A stretch of DNA of 39,720 bases from CAISIP01 sp963974265 (GTDB lineage: Bacteria > Pseudomonadota > Gammaproteobacteria > Burkholderiales > Burkholderiaceae_C). The stretch is from assembly GCA_963974265.1 (NCBI GenBank), contig CAXBDR010000009.1, forward strand, positions 1 through 39,720, written 5' to 3'. The notes beneath the pieces are model-generated. The model was not told the DNA's origin, did not search any database, and worked only from the letters and a program-made list of their open reading frames with translations. The position numbers and the translations under genes were made by a program. Shown here in pieces: positions 8,562-17,220 of this stretch; position 1 is the stretch's first letter; each line of letters starts with the position of its first letter.

Positions 8562-9377
8562 TCAGCAGTCGCCCACCAGCCGCGGCACGGTCGCGCTGGG
8601 CTGCGGGCAACCCTGCACGAAGGTGATGAACTGGCCCGGCTCGAGCGCGGTCCAGGCCTCGTTCGTCGTCAACGGCTCGGTCACGACGATGGCCAGGCGG
8701 TCTTCCGGGCCGTTGTGCTCGGACAGGTCCATCTTGATGTCGTCGTCGCGCAGATGCACTTCGGTGAACGGATGCTGGCGCACCAGGTAGTGCAATTTGG
8801 TACTGGCATGGGCCCACAAGGCCTGCCCGTTGCTGAGCAGGAAGTTGAAGGTGCCGTGGGCGGCGATCTGCGGCACCAGTTCCTGCAACGTCAGGCTCAG
8901 CTCGGCCACGCTGGGCACGCCGGCATGCGACTTGACGATTTCCTGCATCAGCCAGCAGAACGCCAGTTCGCTGTCGGTGTCGCCGACCGGGCGGAAGTGG
9001 CCGTGCAGTGTGGGCGCATAGTTCTTGAGGTCGCCGTTGTGGGCGAATACCCAGTAGCGGCCCCACAACTCGCGCACGAACGGGTGGGCGTTCTCCAGCG
9101 TGATCGAACCCACGGTCGCCTTGCGCACGTGGGCGATCACGTTGTGGCTCTTGATCGGGAAACTGCGCAGCATGTGCGCCAGCGGCGAGGTGGCGGCGCT
9201 TTCCTTGTCGACGAAGTGCCGGATACCGCGCCCCGGCTTCTCGCCTTCGCTCTCGAAGAAGGCGATGCCCCAGCCATCGGCATGGTGGTCGGTGGCACCA
9301 CCACGGCGGGCGAACCCGGTGAAACTCAGGGTCAGGCTGGCGGGAAGCCGGCTGTTCATTCCCAATAACTGGCACAT
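8562..9377 (-). CDS. class II glutamine amidotransferase, YafJ-like
   Basis: The 271-residue protein has an N-terminal nucleophile glutamine amidotransferase fold. After removal of Met the nucleophile is Cys2 in MCQLLGMNS. Other conserved pieces are RRGGATDHHADGWG (residues 24-37), HVRKATVG near residues 79-86 and FAHNGDLKNY near 112-121, all typical of the GATase type 2 site. It stands alone with no synthase domain, like YafJ/YafQ-type proteins whose acceptor is unknown. It is the last gene of a minus-strand run and starts 88 bp after the DHA2-type exporter stop; that gap holds a 12-bp palindrome, CGCAGGCCTGCG (9444-9455). The stop is 18 bp from the gshB stop. Confidence 0.9.
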   Translation of the reverse strand: MCQLLGMNSRLPASLTLSFTGFARRGGATDHHADGWGIAFFESEGEKPGRGIRHFVDKESAATSPLAHMLRSFPIKSHNVIAHVRKATVGSITLENAHPFVRELWGRYWVFAHNGDLKNYAPTLHGHFRPVGDTDSELAFCWLMQEIVKSHAGVPSVAELSLTLQELVPQIAAHGTFNFLLSNGQALWAHASTKLHYLVRQHPFTEVHLRDDDIKMDLSEHNGPEDRLAIVVTEPLTTNEAWTALEPGQFITFVQGCPQPSATVPRLVGDC

Positions 9378-9465
9378 GGCGGATCCGAGTGAAGGGCGTT
9401 GGGGCGAACACTCGCCCGACGCGGCCTTGTGACAGTTTAGCGGCGCAGGCCTGCGTGCCGCGGAA

Positions 9466-10962
9466 CTATTGCCCGGATCCTTGTCGCGCCGCCGCGTCCG
9501 GCGGCGGCGCCCGCAGCTGCCAGGCCGCCAGCATGGCCAGCACGCACAAGGCGGTCAGCATCAGGAACGACTCGTTGAATGCGGCCAGCCGGGCCGGGCT
9601 GCTGGCCACGGTCGACAAATCGTCGCCATGGGCGGCCAGGCGCCATTCCAGCACGATGCCGCACAGGCTGACGCCGGCCGACCCGCCGAGCATGCGCATG
9701 AAGTTGATCGCGCTCGCGCCCTGCGCGATCAGGTCCGGGCGCAGCCCGCGCATGGCGCCCAGGTTCAGCGAGGGCAGGATGAAGCCCAGCCCGATGCGGC
9801 CCAGCACCGTGAACGCGACCACGTACCAGATCGGTGTGCCCAGCGTCACCACCAGGATCAGCGCGAACGACAATGCCAGCAACGCCAGGCCCAGGCTCAC
9901 CAGGATATGGGTCGACACCTTGTCCGCCAGTCGGCCGGTCAGCCCGATCGTCATCGCCAGCACCAGGCCCGATGGCAGCAGGATGCCGCCCACGTAGGAC
10001 GCCGACAGTTGCAGTCCCAGCTGCAGGTAGACCGGCAACAGGTAGGTCGAGCCGAACAAGGCCATGCCATAGATGAAGGCGACGACGCTGCCCATGGCGA
10101 AGCGGGGGTCTGCAAACAAGGCCTGGTTCATCAGCGGCGAGCCTTGTTCGCCGCGCGCCATGGCTTGGCTCAAGGTGCGCTGGCGCCTGATGAACCAGGC
10201 GATCACGACGAAGGCTGCGGCAAACAGCACGAATGTCGTGACCCCCGCGCCCTGGTGCAGCTGGACCAGGGCGTTGAGCAGGCACATCGTGCCGGCGCCG
10301 GCCATCAGCAGGCTCGGCCAGTCCATCGGGGCCGCACCGGCGCTGGCGGTCGCGCCGCCCGGTGCCGAAGTCGGCACGAAACGCGCCGACATCCACAGCG
10401 ACACCAGGCAGAACGGCACGACCATGAAGAAGATCGAGCGCCAGCCGAACCAGTCGACCAGCACCCCGCCCAGGCTCGGGCCCAGCGCCGGCGCCAGCAC
10501 CACGCCGGTGCCGAAGATGCCCATGGCACGCCCCTGCTCGTGCGAACCGAACGCGCGCATGATGACGATGGCCGGGATCGGCTGCACCACGCCGGCCGCC
10601 AGGCCCTCGGCCACGCGGGCGGCCAGCACCAGCTCGAAGTTGTTGGCAAAGCCGCCGGCCACGCCGCCCAGCAGCAACAGCCACATGGTGCCGGCGTAGG
10701 TGCGGCGGTAGCCGAAACGCCCCAGCATCCAGGGCGTGGTCAGCATGGATACGGTCATTGCCATCATGAAGCCGGAGGCCACCCATTGCGCCCGTTCCTG
10801 GCCGATCGTGAAATGCGCGCTCAGGTCGGGCACCGCGACGTTGATGATGGTCGACGACATGATGGCCGCGACCGATCCGGTCATGACGGCCAGCAGCAGC
10901 AGCCAGCGATAACGCGCGCCGTATCGTTCCCGCAACTCGGGCAGGGTGCTGGCGCGACTCAT
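9466..10962 (-). CDS. MFS exporter, DHA2 (EmrB/QacA) family, 14 TM
   Basis: This 498-residue inner-membrane drug:H+ antiporter candidate has the 14-segment DHA2 pattern. The diagnostic early blocks are SSTIINVAVPDLSAHF near residues 36-51, QWVASGFMMAMTVSMLTTPWMLGRFGYRR near 58-86 and ARVAEGLAAGVVQPIPAIVIM near 114-135, which align with the usual DxTIVNVALP, W..tsY and motif C regions. The first block has Ser-Ser-Thr where the family usually has Asp-x-Thr; loss of that acidic residue may change proton coupling or substrate charge. No membrane-fusion partner gene is adjacent. It follows the tautomerase gene by 93 bp. Confidence 0.9.
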   Translation of the reverse strand: MSRASTLPELRERYGARYRWLLLLAVMTGSVAAIMSSTIINVAVPDLSAHFTIGQERAQWVASGFMMAMTVSMLTTPWMLGRFGYRRTYAGTMWLLLLGGVAGGFANNFELVLAARVAEGLAAGVVQPIPAIVIMRAFGSHEQGRAMGIFGTGVVLAPALGPSLGGVLVDWFGWRSIFFMVVPFCLVSLWMSARFVPTSAPGGATASAGAAPMDWPSLLMAGAGTMCLLNALVQLHQGAGVTTFVLFAAAFVVIAWFIRRQRTLSQAMARGEQGSPLMNQALFADPRFAMGSVVAFIYGMALFGSTYLLPVYLQLGLQLSASYVGGILLPSGLVLAMTIGLTGRLADKVSTHILVSLGLALLALSFALILVVTLGTPIWYVVAFTVLGRIGLGFILPSLNLGAMRGLRPDLIAQGASAINFMRMLGGSAGVSLCGIVLEWRLAAHGDDLSTVASSPARLAAFNESFLMLTALCVLAMLAAWQLRAPPPDAAARQGSGQ

Positions 10963-11055
10963 GACGGCAGCCCCGGCGGGCGTGCCGGGCCAGGCACGAT
11001 GCGGCGCGGGCGCACAAGGCGAGGGTCCGGTGCGCGGCGATCCGCGCGCACCGGA

Positions 11056-11247
11056 TCAGGTGCGCGGTTCAGACCACAACTTCCCGCCGGTGGCCCAGTT
11101 CTCGCGCTTGACGTCGGTGATCAGGATGTCGACCGACTCGGGCGAGCCGCCCAGTACTTCGACGGTGATGCGGGTGATCTCCTGCACCAGCTTCTTTTTC
11201 TGCTCGACGGTACGGCCTTCCATCATCTCGATGTGGTAGGTGGGCAT
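11056..11247 (-). CDS. 4-oxalocrotonate tautomerase-like protein
   Basis: This 63-residue small cytosolic protein has the beta-alpha-beta tautomerase fold. After Met removal Pro1 is the catalytic base, and Arg11 in MEGRTVEQKK is in place. The position of Arg39 in classical 4-OT is Asp (SPESVDILI) and Phe50 is Trp (RENWATGG), so the substrate site differs from 4-oxalocrotonate tautomerase. The start is fixed by an AAGGAG site at 11262-11257, nine bases before the ATG; a longer frame upstream has no such site. It lies between two MFS genes on the same strand, 78 bp after one and 93 bp before the other. Confidence 0.9.
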   Translation of the reverse strand: MPTYHIEMMEGRTVEQKKKLVQEITRITVEVLGGSPESVDILITDVKRENWATGGKLWSEPRT

Positions 11248-11325
11248 GGGATCGGACTCCTTGAGGTAGGACGGGTTGACAGGGGGCCGGCGCACGGGAA
11301 TGCCCGTGCCGGGACGGTTCGATGT

Positions 11326-12516
11326 TCAGGTGGCTCCTGCCACCCGCGAGGGGGCCGCTGGTTCCTGCGGCAGCCAGCTCACGATGAAGGCCGAGCAACA
11401 AGCGATCACCGCCATCGCGACCAGGAGGCTGTCGAAGCCGGCGGACTTCACCGTCGGCCCCAGCGAATATACCGCCAGCGACGCCACGCCGAACGACACC
11501 GCCAGTCGCATGCCGGACACGCGCGAGCGGTAGGCATCGTCGACGTAACGCACCACCATCGCGTCGGTGAACGGGATCGCGCCGAAGATGGTGACCATGA
11601 AGCCGACCTGCAGCCAGAACAGCCACCAGCCCTGGGCCTGGGCCGCGAGCAGGAACATCGGGATCTGCAGCAGCACGATGGCCAGGTACAGGCGCTTGAT
11701 CGCGAAGCGGTCGATCAGCCGGCCCATGATGACCTGCGAGAAGGCGGCCATCGCGTAGACGGCGGACAACATCACGCCCAGTTGCGCTGGATCCTCGACG
11801 ACGCCGATGAAGCGTTCGCGCAGCAACTGCCCGTTGCCGTTGGTCGTGAAATTGAACAACAGGCTGCTGGTGATGGCGGCGAAGGTCATGACCATGAACA
11901 TGCGCGCCATCTGCGCCTTGTCCAGGCCGATGCGGGCGCGCGTCGTGCGCCGCGCCGGCGATTCGGTCTCCGGCGGCGCCATGCGCCAGAACAGCCAGCC
12001 GCAGGCCAGTGACAACAGGCCGGGGAACACGAACGCCGCGCGCCAGCCGAGATACTTGACCATGAAGCCGGTCAGGATGGCGGCAAAGGCAATGCCCATG
12101 TTGCCGGCCAGCCCATTGATGCCGATCGTCAGCCCTGGCTTGTGCGCATGCTGCAGCAGCATGGGAATACCCACCGGATGGTAGATGGCCGAGAACAGGC
12201 CGAGCACCGACAGCGCGACCGCCATCTGCCAGGCGTTCTGCACCAGCGCGCACAACAGCGCCGAGGCGCCCATGCCGAAGAAAAACACCAGCATCATGGA
12301 GCGCCGGCCCCACAGGTCGCCGAGCCGACCGGCCGGCACCGAGCCCAGGCCGAACATCAGGAAGGCACCGGCACTGTAGGGCATCAGGTCTTCCCAGTGC
12401 GCGAAACCGAAGTCGTCCGCCACGCTGGCCACGGCGGTGGCGAAGATCAGCAGGAACATGTGGTCCAGCGCATGGCCCAGGTTGAGCAGGAGCGAGGTCG
12501 CGCGTTGGAGCTGCAT
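11326..12516 (-). CDS. MFS transporter, Fsr/fosmidomycin-resistance-like
   Basis: The 396-residue, roughly 12-segment MFS protein resembles the Fsr group: LLLNLGHALDHMFLLIFATAV near residues 8-28, GSVPAGRLGDLWGRRSMM around 57-75 (MFS motif A) and SAIYHPVGIPMLLQHAHK near 107-124, the last being characteristic of the fosmidomycin-resistance family. It is likely an inner-membrane exporter; the substrate is unknown. I chose the ATG at 12516, where similarity begins; the open frame extends upstream by 53 Arg-rich residues that look non-coding. It is divergent from the MATE gene across 158 bp. Confidence 0.87.
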   Translation of the reverse strand: MQLQRATSLLLNLGHALDHMFLLIFATAVASVADDFGFAHWEDLMPYSAGAFLMFGLGSVPAGRLGDLWGRRSMMLVFFFGMGASALLCALVQNAWQMAVALSVLGLFSAIYHPVGIPMLLQHAHKPGLTIGINGLAGNMGIAFAAILTGFMVKYLGWRAAFVFPGLLSLACGWLFWRMAPPETESPARRTTRARIGLDKAQMARMFMVMTFAAITSSLLFNFTTNGNGQLLRERFIGVVEDPAQLGVMLSAVYAMAAFSQVIMGRLIDRFAIKRLYLAIVLLQIPMFLLAAQAQGWWLFWLQVGFMVTIFGAIPFTDAMVVRYVDDAYRSRVSGMRLAVSFGVASLAVYSLGPTVKSAGFDSLLVAMAVIACCSAFIVSWLPQEPAAPSRVAGAT

Positions 12517-12674
12517 GGGGATGGCAAGTCGGGGGGATGTCGAATTCTCGCGCAAGGCGCCGCAGCGCGTGCAGCCAGGCCATCGTGGCGCGGTCGCCCG
12601 CCAGGGTTTGCGCGACGCGCCAGAGGACCAAGCGTGCACCACGCCGGTGCGGCGACAATGCCGGCTCCCTGTCA

Positions 12675-14111
12675 ATGCATTCGACGAATTTCCGACCCGT
12701 GCGCCGCCTCCATTCCCCCGCTGTCAGAACCGAAACCGCCGCCTTGTGGCAACTCGCCTGGCCGATCCTGGTCGGCCAGCTGGCCACGATGGGAATGGGG
12801 GTGGTCGACGTGGCGATGGCCGGGCACGCCTCGGCACAGGACCTCGCCGGCGTCTCGCTGGGGGTGTCGATCTGGCACCTGGTCATCATCACGCTGATGG
12901 GCATCCTGATGGCGGTCAGCCCCATCGTGTCGCAACACGTGGGTGCGCGTGCCTTCCACGAAATCCCCGGCGTCGTGCGCCAGGCCTTGTGGAAAGCGCT
13001 GGGGCTGGGCTTGATCGCGATGGTGGTGGCCAACGTGGCCGGGCAGTTGTTCAACCATCTCGACATCGAGCCACAGGTGCGCGACGTCGCGCGCACCTTC
13101 GTGTTCGTGATCAGCTTCGCGTTGCCGGCGTTCTGCTGCTATCGCGTGCTCTACGGCTACAGCGCCAGCATGGGCGAGACCAAGCCGATGATGGCCATCG
13201 CCTTGTTGGCGCTGGCGCTCAACGTGGTCATCAACTATGCGCTGGTGTTCGGCAACTGGGGTTTCCCGCGCCTGGGCGGCGTGGGTTGTGCATGGGCCAC
13301 GCTGCTGTGCGTGTGGTTCGACCTGATCGCCATCACCTGGTGGATCCGGCGCTCGCCGGTGTACCGCAAGGCGCAGCCGCTCGCGGCGTACGAGCCGCCG
13401 CAATGGCCGCAGATCCGCAACCTGCTGCGTATCGGCTTGCCGATCGGCGTGACCTACTTTGCCGAGTCGAGTGCCTTCAGCCTGATCGCCTTGCTGGTGG
13501 CCGGTTACGGCACCACGCAGGTGGCGGCGCACCAGATCGCGCTGAATTTCTCGGCGCTGGTGTTCATGGTGCCGATGAGCCTGGGTATTGCCTTGTTGAC
13601 CCGCGTCGGCCAGGCCCTGGGCGCCCAGGACGCGGTGGCGGCCCGATTCCGTGCCTGGCATGGTGTGGGGTTGGCGTTCGGCGTGGCCCTGGTCTCCGCG
13701 TTGACGATCGCGGTGTTCAACGACCAGATCGCGTCGGCCTACACCAGCGACACATCGGTGGCCGCGCTGGCGGCCCATCTGCTGGTGTTCGCCGCCTTGT
13801 TCCAGCTGCCGGACGCGGTCCAGGTTTCGACCAGTTGCGCCATTCGCGCCTACAAGGTCACTCGCCCGCCGATGGTGATCCACATGACGGCGTTCTGGGG
13901 CATTTGCCTGCCGCTGGGTTGCGTGCTCGGCCTGGCACCGGCCTGGCTGCCGTGGCGTCCGGTCGAGGCCATGGCGGCGCAGGGTTTCTGGATCGCGCTG
14001 GTCGTGGGCTTGAGCATTGCGGCCGCGGGGCTGGTATGGTTGCTCCATCGTTTGTCGTTGCAGTGGATGCAGGGCGTGTCACCGCCCCCGCTGGCGACGG
14101 GCGACCGATGA
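12675..14111 (+). CDS. MATE family efflux transporter, NorM-like
   Basis: The 478-residue inner-membrane multidrug/cation antiporter shows the MATE pattern of two six-helix halves. The N-terminal half begins with LWQLAWPILVGQLATMGMGVVDVAMAGH (residues 23-50), the typical first-helix block with the VDxxMAG motif. SPIVSQHVGAR follows near residues 78-88, and the second half contains LRIGLPIGVTYFAESSAF with QVAAHQIALNFSALVFMVPMSLGIA near residues 250-320. The ATG at 12675 gives a normal length. An earlier in-frame ATG at 12537 would add 46 Arg-rich residues that overlap the upstream intergenic region. A hydrolase gene follows 21 bp later with a strong ribosome site, so they may be co-transcribed. 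Confidence 0.9.
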   Translation: MHSTNFRPVRRLHSPAVRTETAALWQLAWPILVGQLATMGMGVVDVAMAGHASAQDLAGVSLGVSIWHLVIITLMGILMAVSPIVSQHVGARAFHEIPGVVRQALWKALGLGLIAMVVANVAGQLFNHLDIEPQVRDVARTFVFVISFALPAFCCYRVLYGYSASMGETKPMMAIALLALALNVVINYALVFGNWGFPRLGGVGCAWATLLCVWFDLIAITWWIRRSPVYRKAQPLAAYEPPQWPQIRNLLRIGLPIGVTYFAESSAFSLIALLVAGYGTTQVAAHQIALNFSALVFMVPMSLGIALLTRVGQALGAQDAVAARFRAWHGVGLAFGVALVSALTIAVFNDQIASAYTSDTSVAALAAHLLVFAALFQLPDAVQVSTSCAIRAYKVTRPPMVIHMTAFWGICLPLGCVLGLAPAWLPWRPVEAMAAQGFWIALVVGLSIAAAGLVWLLHRLSLQWMQGVSPPPLATGDR

Positions 14112-14114
14112 ATC

Positions 14115-14125
14115 AAGAGGAGGAG
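14115..14125 (+). promoter_or_regulatory. strong ribosome binding site fixing the hydrolase start
   Basis: AAGAGGAGGAG ends 7 bases before the ATG at 14133 but only 1 base before the in-frame GTG at 14127. Its spacing selects the ATG as the translation start. Confidence 0.7.
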
Positions 14126-14132
14126 CGTGTCC

Positions 14133-15263
14133 ATGACAGAAGGAACCACCGACCCCCGCTTCGCGGCGGTGCGCGACGCATTCGAACAGAACCTGGCCGA
14201 TGGCCTGGAGCATGGTGGTGCCGTCGCCGCCTGGGTGGACGGCCAGCCGATGGTCGACCTGTGGGGCGGCACGCGCGACCTGGCCGACCGCGTGCCCTGG
14301 CAGCAGGACACGCTGGTCAACGTCTGGTCGGTGGGCAAGGGGGTGGTTGCGCTGGCGGTGGCGATGCTGGTCGAGCGCGGCAAGCTCGACTATGCGGCGC
14401 CGGTGGCGCAATATTGGCCGGAGTTTGCCGCCAACGGCAAGCAGGACATCACCGTGGACCAGGTGATGTCGCACCAGGCCGGGCTCGACGGCCTGCCGGT
14501 GCCGGTGCCCGAGGAGCAGCGCCAGGCCTGGTACCCGGTGATCGAGGTGCTGCAGGCGATGAAGCCCAATTGGCCGCCGGGCAGTGCCTGTGTCTACCAC
14601 CCCGAGACCTACGGTTACCTGGCGGGCGAACTGGTGCGCCGCGTCGACGGACGCAGCATCGGCCGTTTCGTCGCGCAGGAGATCAGCGAGCCGCTGGCCT
14701 TGTCGTTCTTCTTCGGCCTGCCCGAGTCGCAGGACCATCGCGCGGCGCAGCTGTCGGCGTCCGACGAGGCCTATGACTGGGTGCGCCAGGGCGCGGCCAG
14801 TGCCTATCCGCATGCGTACCGCAACCGCGAGTTTTCCGCCACCGCGCCCAACGAACGGGGCTGGCGCGCCGCCGAGATGCCGGCCGGCAACGGTCACAGC
14901 GATGCCCGTTCGCTGGCCAAGATCTACGGCGCGCTGGCCGCGGACGGTATCGTCGACGGTCATCAGCTGATCGGTCGCCGTGCGTTGGCGCGCGCGGTGG
15001 CCGAGCGGTTCCATGGCGTGGATGCCAGTTCGGGTGCGCCGACCATCTTCGGCGCGGGTTTCCGCATCGGCGCCATCGGCTTCGGCCCCCATGTCGGCGT
15101 CGGACACTTCGGACACACCGGCTGGGGCGGTTCGGTGGCATTCGCCGACCCGGCGCGCCGTCTGGGATTCGCCTACGTGACGAACCGCATGCTGGGATTC
15201 GACAACGGCGTCGACCCGCGACGCGCGCGACTGCTCGACGCGGTCTACGCGGCCCTGGCCTAG
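14133..15263 (+). CDS. serine hydrolase, beta-lactamase (class C) / family VIII esterase fold
   Basis: The 376-residue protein belongs to the beta-lactamase-related serine hydrolases. The S-x-x-K catalytic pair is Ser66-Val-Gly-Lys69 in VWSVGKG. A Tyr at 155 in CVYHPETYGYLAGELVRR sits where the second catalytic motif is expected. HTGWGGS near residue 327 occupies the place of the lactamase KTG box, as in many esterases of this fold. No signal peptide is visible, so it is probably cytosolic and more likely an esterase or amidase than a drug-destroying lactamase. It follows the MATE gene by 21 bp, and its stop is 10 bp from the convergent glycosidase stop. Confidence 0.88.
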   Translation: MTEGTTDPRFAAVRDAFEQNLADGLEHGGAVAAWVDGQPMVDLWGGTRDLADRVPWQQDTLVNVWSVGKGVVALAVAMLVERGKLDYAAPVAQYWPEFAANGKQDITVDQVMSHQAGLDGLPVPVPEEQRQAWYPVIEVLQAMKPNWPPGSACVYHPETYGYLAGELVRRVDGRSIGRFVAQEISEPLALSFFFGLPESQDHRAAQLSASDEAYDWVRQGAASAYPHAYRNREFSATAPNERGWRAAEMPAGNGHSDARSLAKIYGALAADGIVDGHQLIGRRALARAVAERFHGVDASSGAPTIFGAGFRIGAIGFGPHVGVGHFGHTGWGGSVAFADPARRLGFAYVTNRMLGFDNGVDPRRARLLDAVYAALA

Positions 15264-15273
15264 CGCTCGGTCC

Positions 15274-16476
15274 TTACCAGCAGCGCTGGCCTGACTGCAG
15301 GCTGCGGTGCGCCAGCAAGAAGGTAGCCGCATTCCAGCTCTGGCCGGCCATGCCCCCGGGCGCGAGCGTACGGCCGTGGAACCATTCGGTGAAGCGCCAG
15401 CCATCCCTTGCATTGACGCGCGCCAGCTGCTCGAGCTGCTGCCAGGCCAGCGCGGTGCGCCCGCACTGCGCCAGTGCCATGACCCAGAACCCGCCGACGA
15501 AGGGCCAGATGCCGCCGTTGTGGTACTGGTGCATCAGGTTCTGCTGGTGGCGTTCCATGTAGCGTCGCCACAGCTTGTGCTGGCGGTTCAGCGGGTGCAG
15601 CACCACGCGCACGGGGTGCGGTACGTGGGCATGCGCCGCAACGATGGTGTCGATGATGCGCCGTCCATGCGTCTTGTTCGCCAGGCCGCACAACACGGAC
15701 AACACGTTGCCGAACACGTCGCCTTCGTCGCCGGACGACGCGAGGTTGACGAAACTCAGGTACAGGCCCGGATCGCGTCGGCCCCGGCGTGCGTAATGAC
15801 GCAGCAGCCGGGCCCGGTGGTACTCGGGCAGGTCGCGCTGGAACGGGTTGAACAGGTGGTTGAAATGGTGTTGCGTCGCGTCGGCATGGGGCAGGGCGAA
15901 GCGTCGCTTGACGTCGAACCACAAGGCATTGGTGTACAGCACGTAACCGGAGCGCGGCATGATGTCGGCCCAGTCGCTCGCCTCGTTCTGCTGCAGCAGC
16001 CGGAAGTGTTGATGCTCCTGTGCCAGCAGCCACTCGACGGCGTGTTCGACCTGCGCCTGCCAGCGATCGGCCGGCGCGGTGCCGAAACGCCGCGCATGGT
16101 CGACACCGATCAGCCACCACAAGGTGGCGTCGATGCAGCCCAGGTACCAGAAGTCGGCGTCGCGCCCGTCGGGGTCGACGTATTTCGGGATCTGGCCGTT
16201 GTCCCCCTGCTCGCGCGCCAGTGCGTCCAGGCTGTCGATGGCGGCCTGTTCCAGCTGTGCGTCGCCGCTGCCGCTCATGGCCAGCACGCAGATCGCAGCG
16301 TCGCGGCCGAAGATGCGGGTGTAGCGCCGTGCCTTCGCCGCCTCGGTGCGGCTGGCGGCCAGGATGCCGTGCGGGCTCAGGTTGCGCCGCAGCAGCTCCA
16401 GGCTGGCGTGGACGCAGGCGTCGATGTCGCCGCCGGCGGCATCGGGTGGCGGGGAAGCGGAAATGGATGCGGTCAT
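15274..16476 (-). CDS. six-hairpin glycoside hydrolase, glycogen-debranching/invertase-like
   Basis: The 400-residue soluble protein has (alpha/alpha)6-barrel signatures. RYTRIFGRDAAI is at residues 51-62, NGQIPKY at 93-99, CIDATLWW at 114-121, a HNGGIWPFVGGFWVMA block at about 335-350, FTEWFHG at 362-368 and QSWNAATFLLA at 379-389. Asp59 of GRDA and Glu364 of TEWFHG are plausible acid/base candidates by analogy with GH15/GH63/GH100-type and debranching enzymes. It is shorter than a full debranching enzyme (only the barrel), so its substrate may be a small glycoside. I used the ATG at 16476; an in-frame ATG at 16521 would add 15 residues, and neither has a clear ribosome site. No other glycogen gene is nearby. 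Confidence 0.75.
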   Translation of the reverse strand: MTASISASPPPDAAGGDIDACVHASLELLRRNLSPHGILAASRTEAAKARRYTRIFGRDAAICVLAMSGSGDAQLEQAAIDSLDALAREQGDNGQIPKYVDPDGRDADFWYLGCIDATLWWLIGVDHARRFGTAPADRWQAQVEHAVEWLLAQEHQHFRLLQQNEASDWADIMPRSGYVLYTNALWFDVKRRFALPHADATQHHFNHLFNPFQRDLPEYHRARLLRHYARRGRRDPGLYLSFVNLASSGDEGDVFGNVLSVLCGLANKTHGRRIIDTIVAAHAHVPHPVRVVLHPLNRQHKLWRRYMERHQQNLMHQYHNGGIWPFVGGFWVMALAQCGRTALAWQQLEQLARVNARDGWRFTEWFHGRTLAPGGMAGQSWNAATFLLAHRSLQSGQRCW

Positions 16477-16580
16477 GGATGCCGGTGCGCGTGCCGCACC
16501 GGGGGCGGCGCAAACGGGCATTCTGGCAGAACCGCGGTCCGCCCTTGTTGCAGGTCGTGCCGCTCGCGGCGCGAAGCGTT

Positions 16581-17207
16581 TCAGACCGCGCAGGCCATCT
16601 CCAGCAGCGGCGGCGCGGACCAGGTCGCGTCGTTGGCCGGCGGCAGCGGCAGTGGCAGCTGCAGTGCGCGGCTCACGCGCAGCAAGCGCGCGTCGTCCGG
16701 ATGGCGTCGCACGGCGAATCCGCTGGCGAGCGCCAGGCCGAGCATCGGCTGGTTGTCGCGCAACACGTCGCCGAACAACATGCGCACGCCCTGAACCTGC
16801 GCGGCCGATGCCAGCGCCTGCAGCAGACGGCGCCCGACGCCGCGACCCTGCCAGGCATCGGCCACGGCCAATGCGAACTCGGCCGACGCCGGTTGCCCGG
16901 ATTCGCGCACGAAGCGGGCGTCGCCCACCTGCCGGTGGCCCTGGTCGTCGAAGGTCTCGGCGATCAGCGCGAAATGGTCGTGGTAGTCGATGCGGGTGAA
17001 GTACTGCACCGTGCTGCACGGCAATTCCCGCATGCTGATCATGAAGCGCTGGTAGCGCGAGTGCTTGCCCATCTGGCGGCTGAAGAAATCATGTTGCAGC
17101 GCGGCATCCTGCGGCAAAACCGGCCGGACTGTGACGCTCTGGCCAGGCGCCAGCGTCCAGCGGTCGATCCACTGCACCGGATAACGGAATTCGGTCGTCG
17201 GTTCCAT
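16581..17207 (-). CDS. GNAT family N-acetyltransferase, Pat-like
   Basis: The 208-residue cytosolic acyl-CoA-dependent acetyltransferase has the GNAT acetyl-CoA loop QGRGVGRRLL at residues 120-129. The N-terminal part (VTVRPVLPQDAALQHDFF, then SRYQRFM near residues 50-56) resembles the GNAT domain of Pat-type protein lysine acetyltransferases, so a protein target is possible but not shown. The start is the ATG at 17207, preceded by GGGAG; the longer frame overlaps the upstream DUF2917 gene. It is 13 bp downstream of that gene, so the pair is almost certainly one operon. Confidence 0.87.
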   Translation of the reverse strand: MEPTTEFRYPVQWIDRWTLAPGQSVTVRPVLPQDAALQHDFFSRQMGKHSRYQRFMISMRELPCSTVQYFTRIDYHDHFALIAETFDDQGHRQVGDARFVRESGQPASAEFALAVADAWQGRGVGRRLLQALASAAQVQGVRMLFGDVLRDNQPMLGLALASGFAVRRHPDDARLLRVSRALQLPLPLPPANDATWSAPPLLEMACAV

Positions 17208-17220
17208 GGTGGACTCCCGT

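Noticed and set aside
9469..12012. Very long open frame on the plus strand (847 codons) across the exporter genes
   Set aside because: The product is Arg/Gln/His-rich without domains and lies antisense to three well-supported genes; it is a GC-rich shadow frame.
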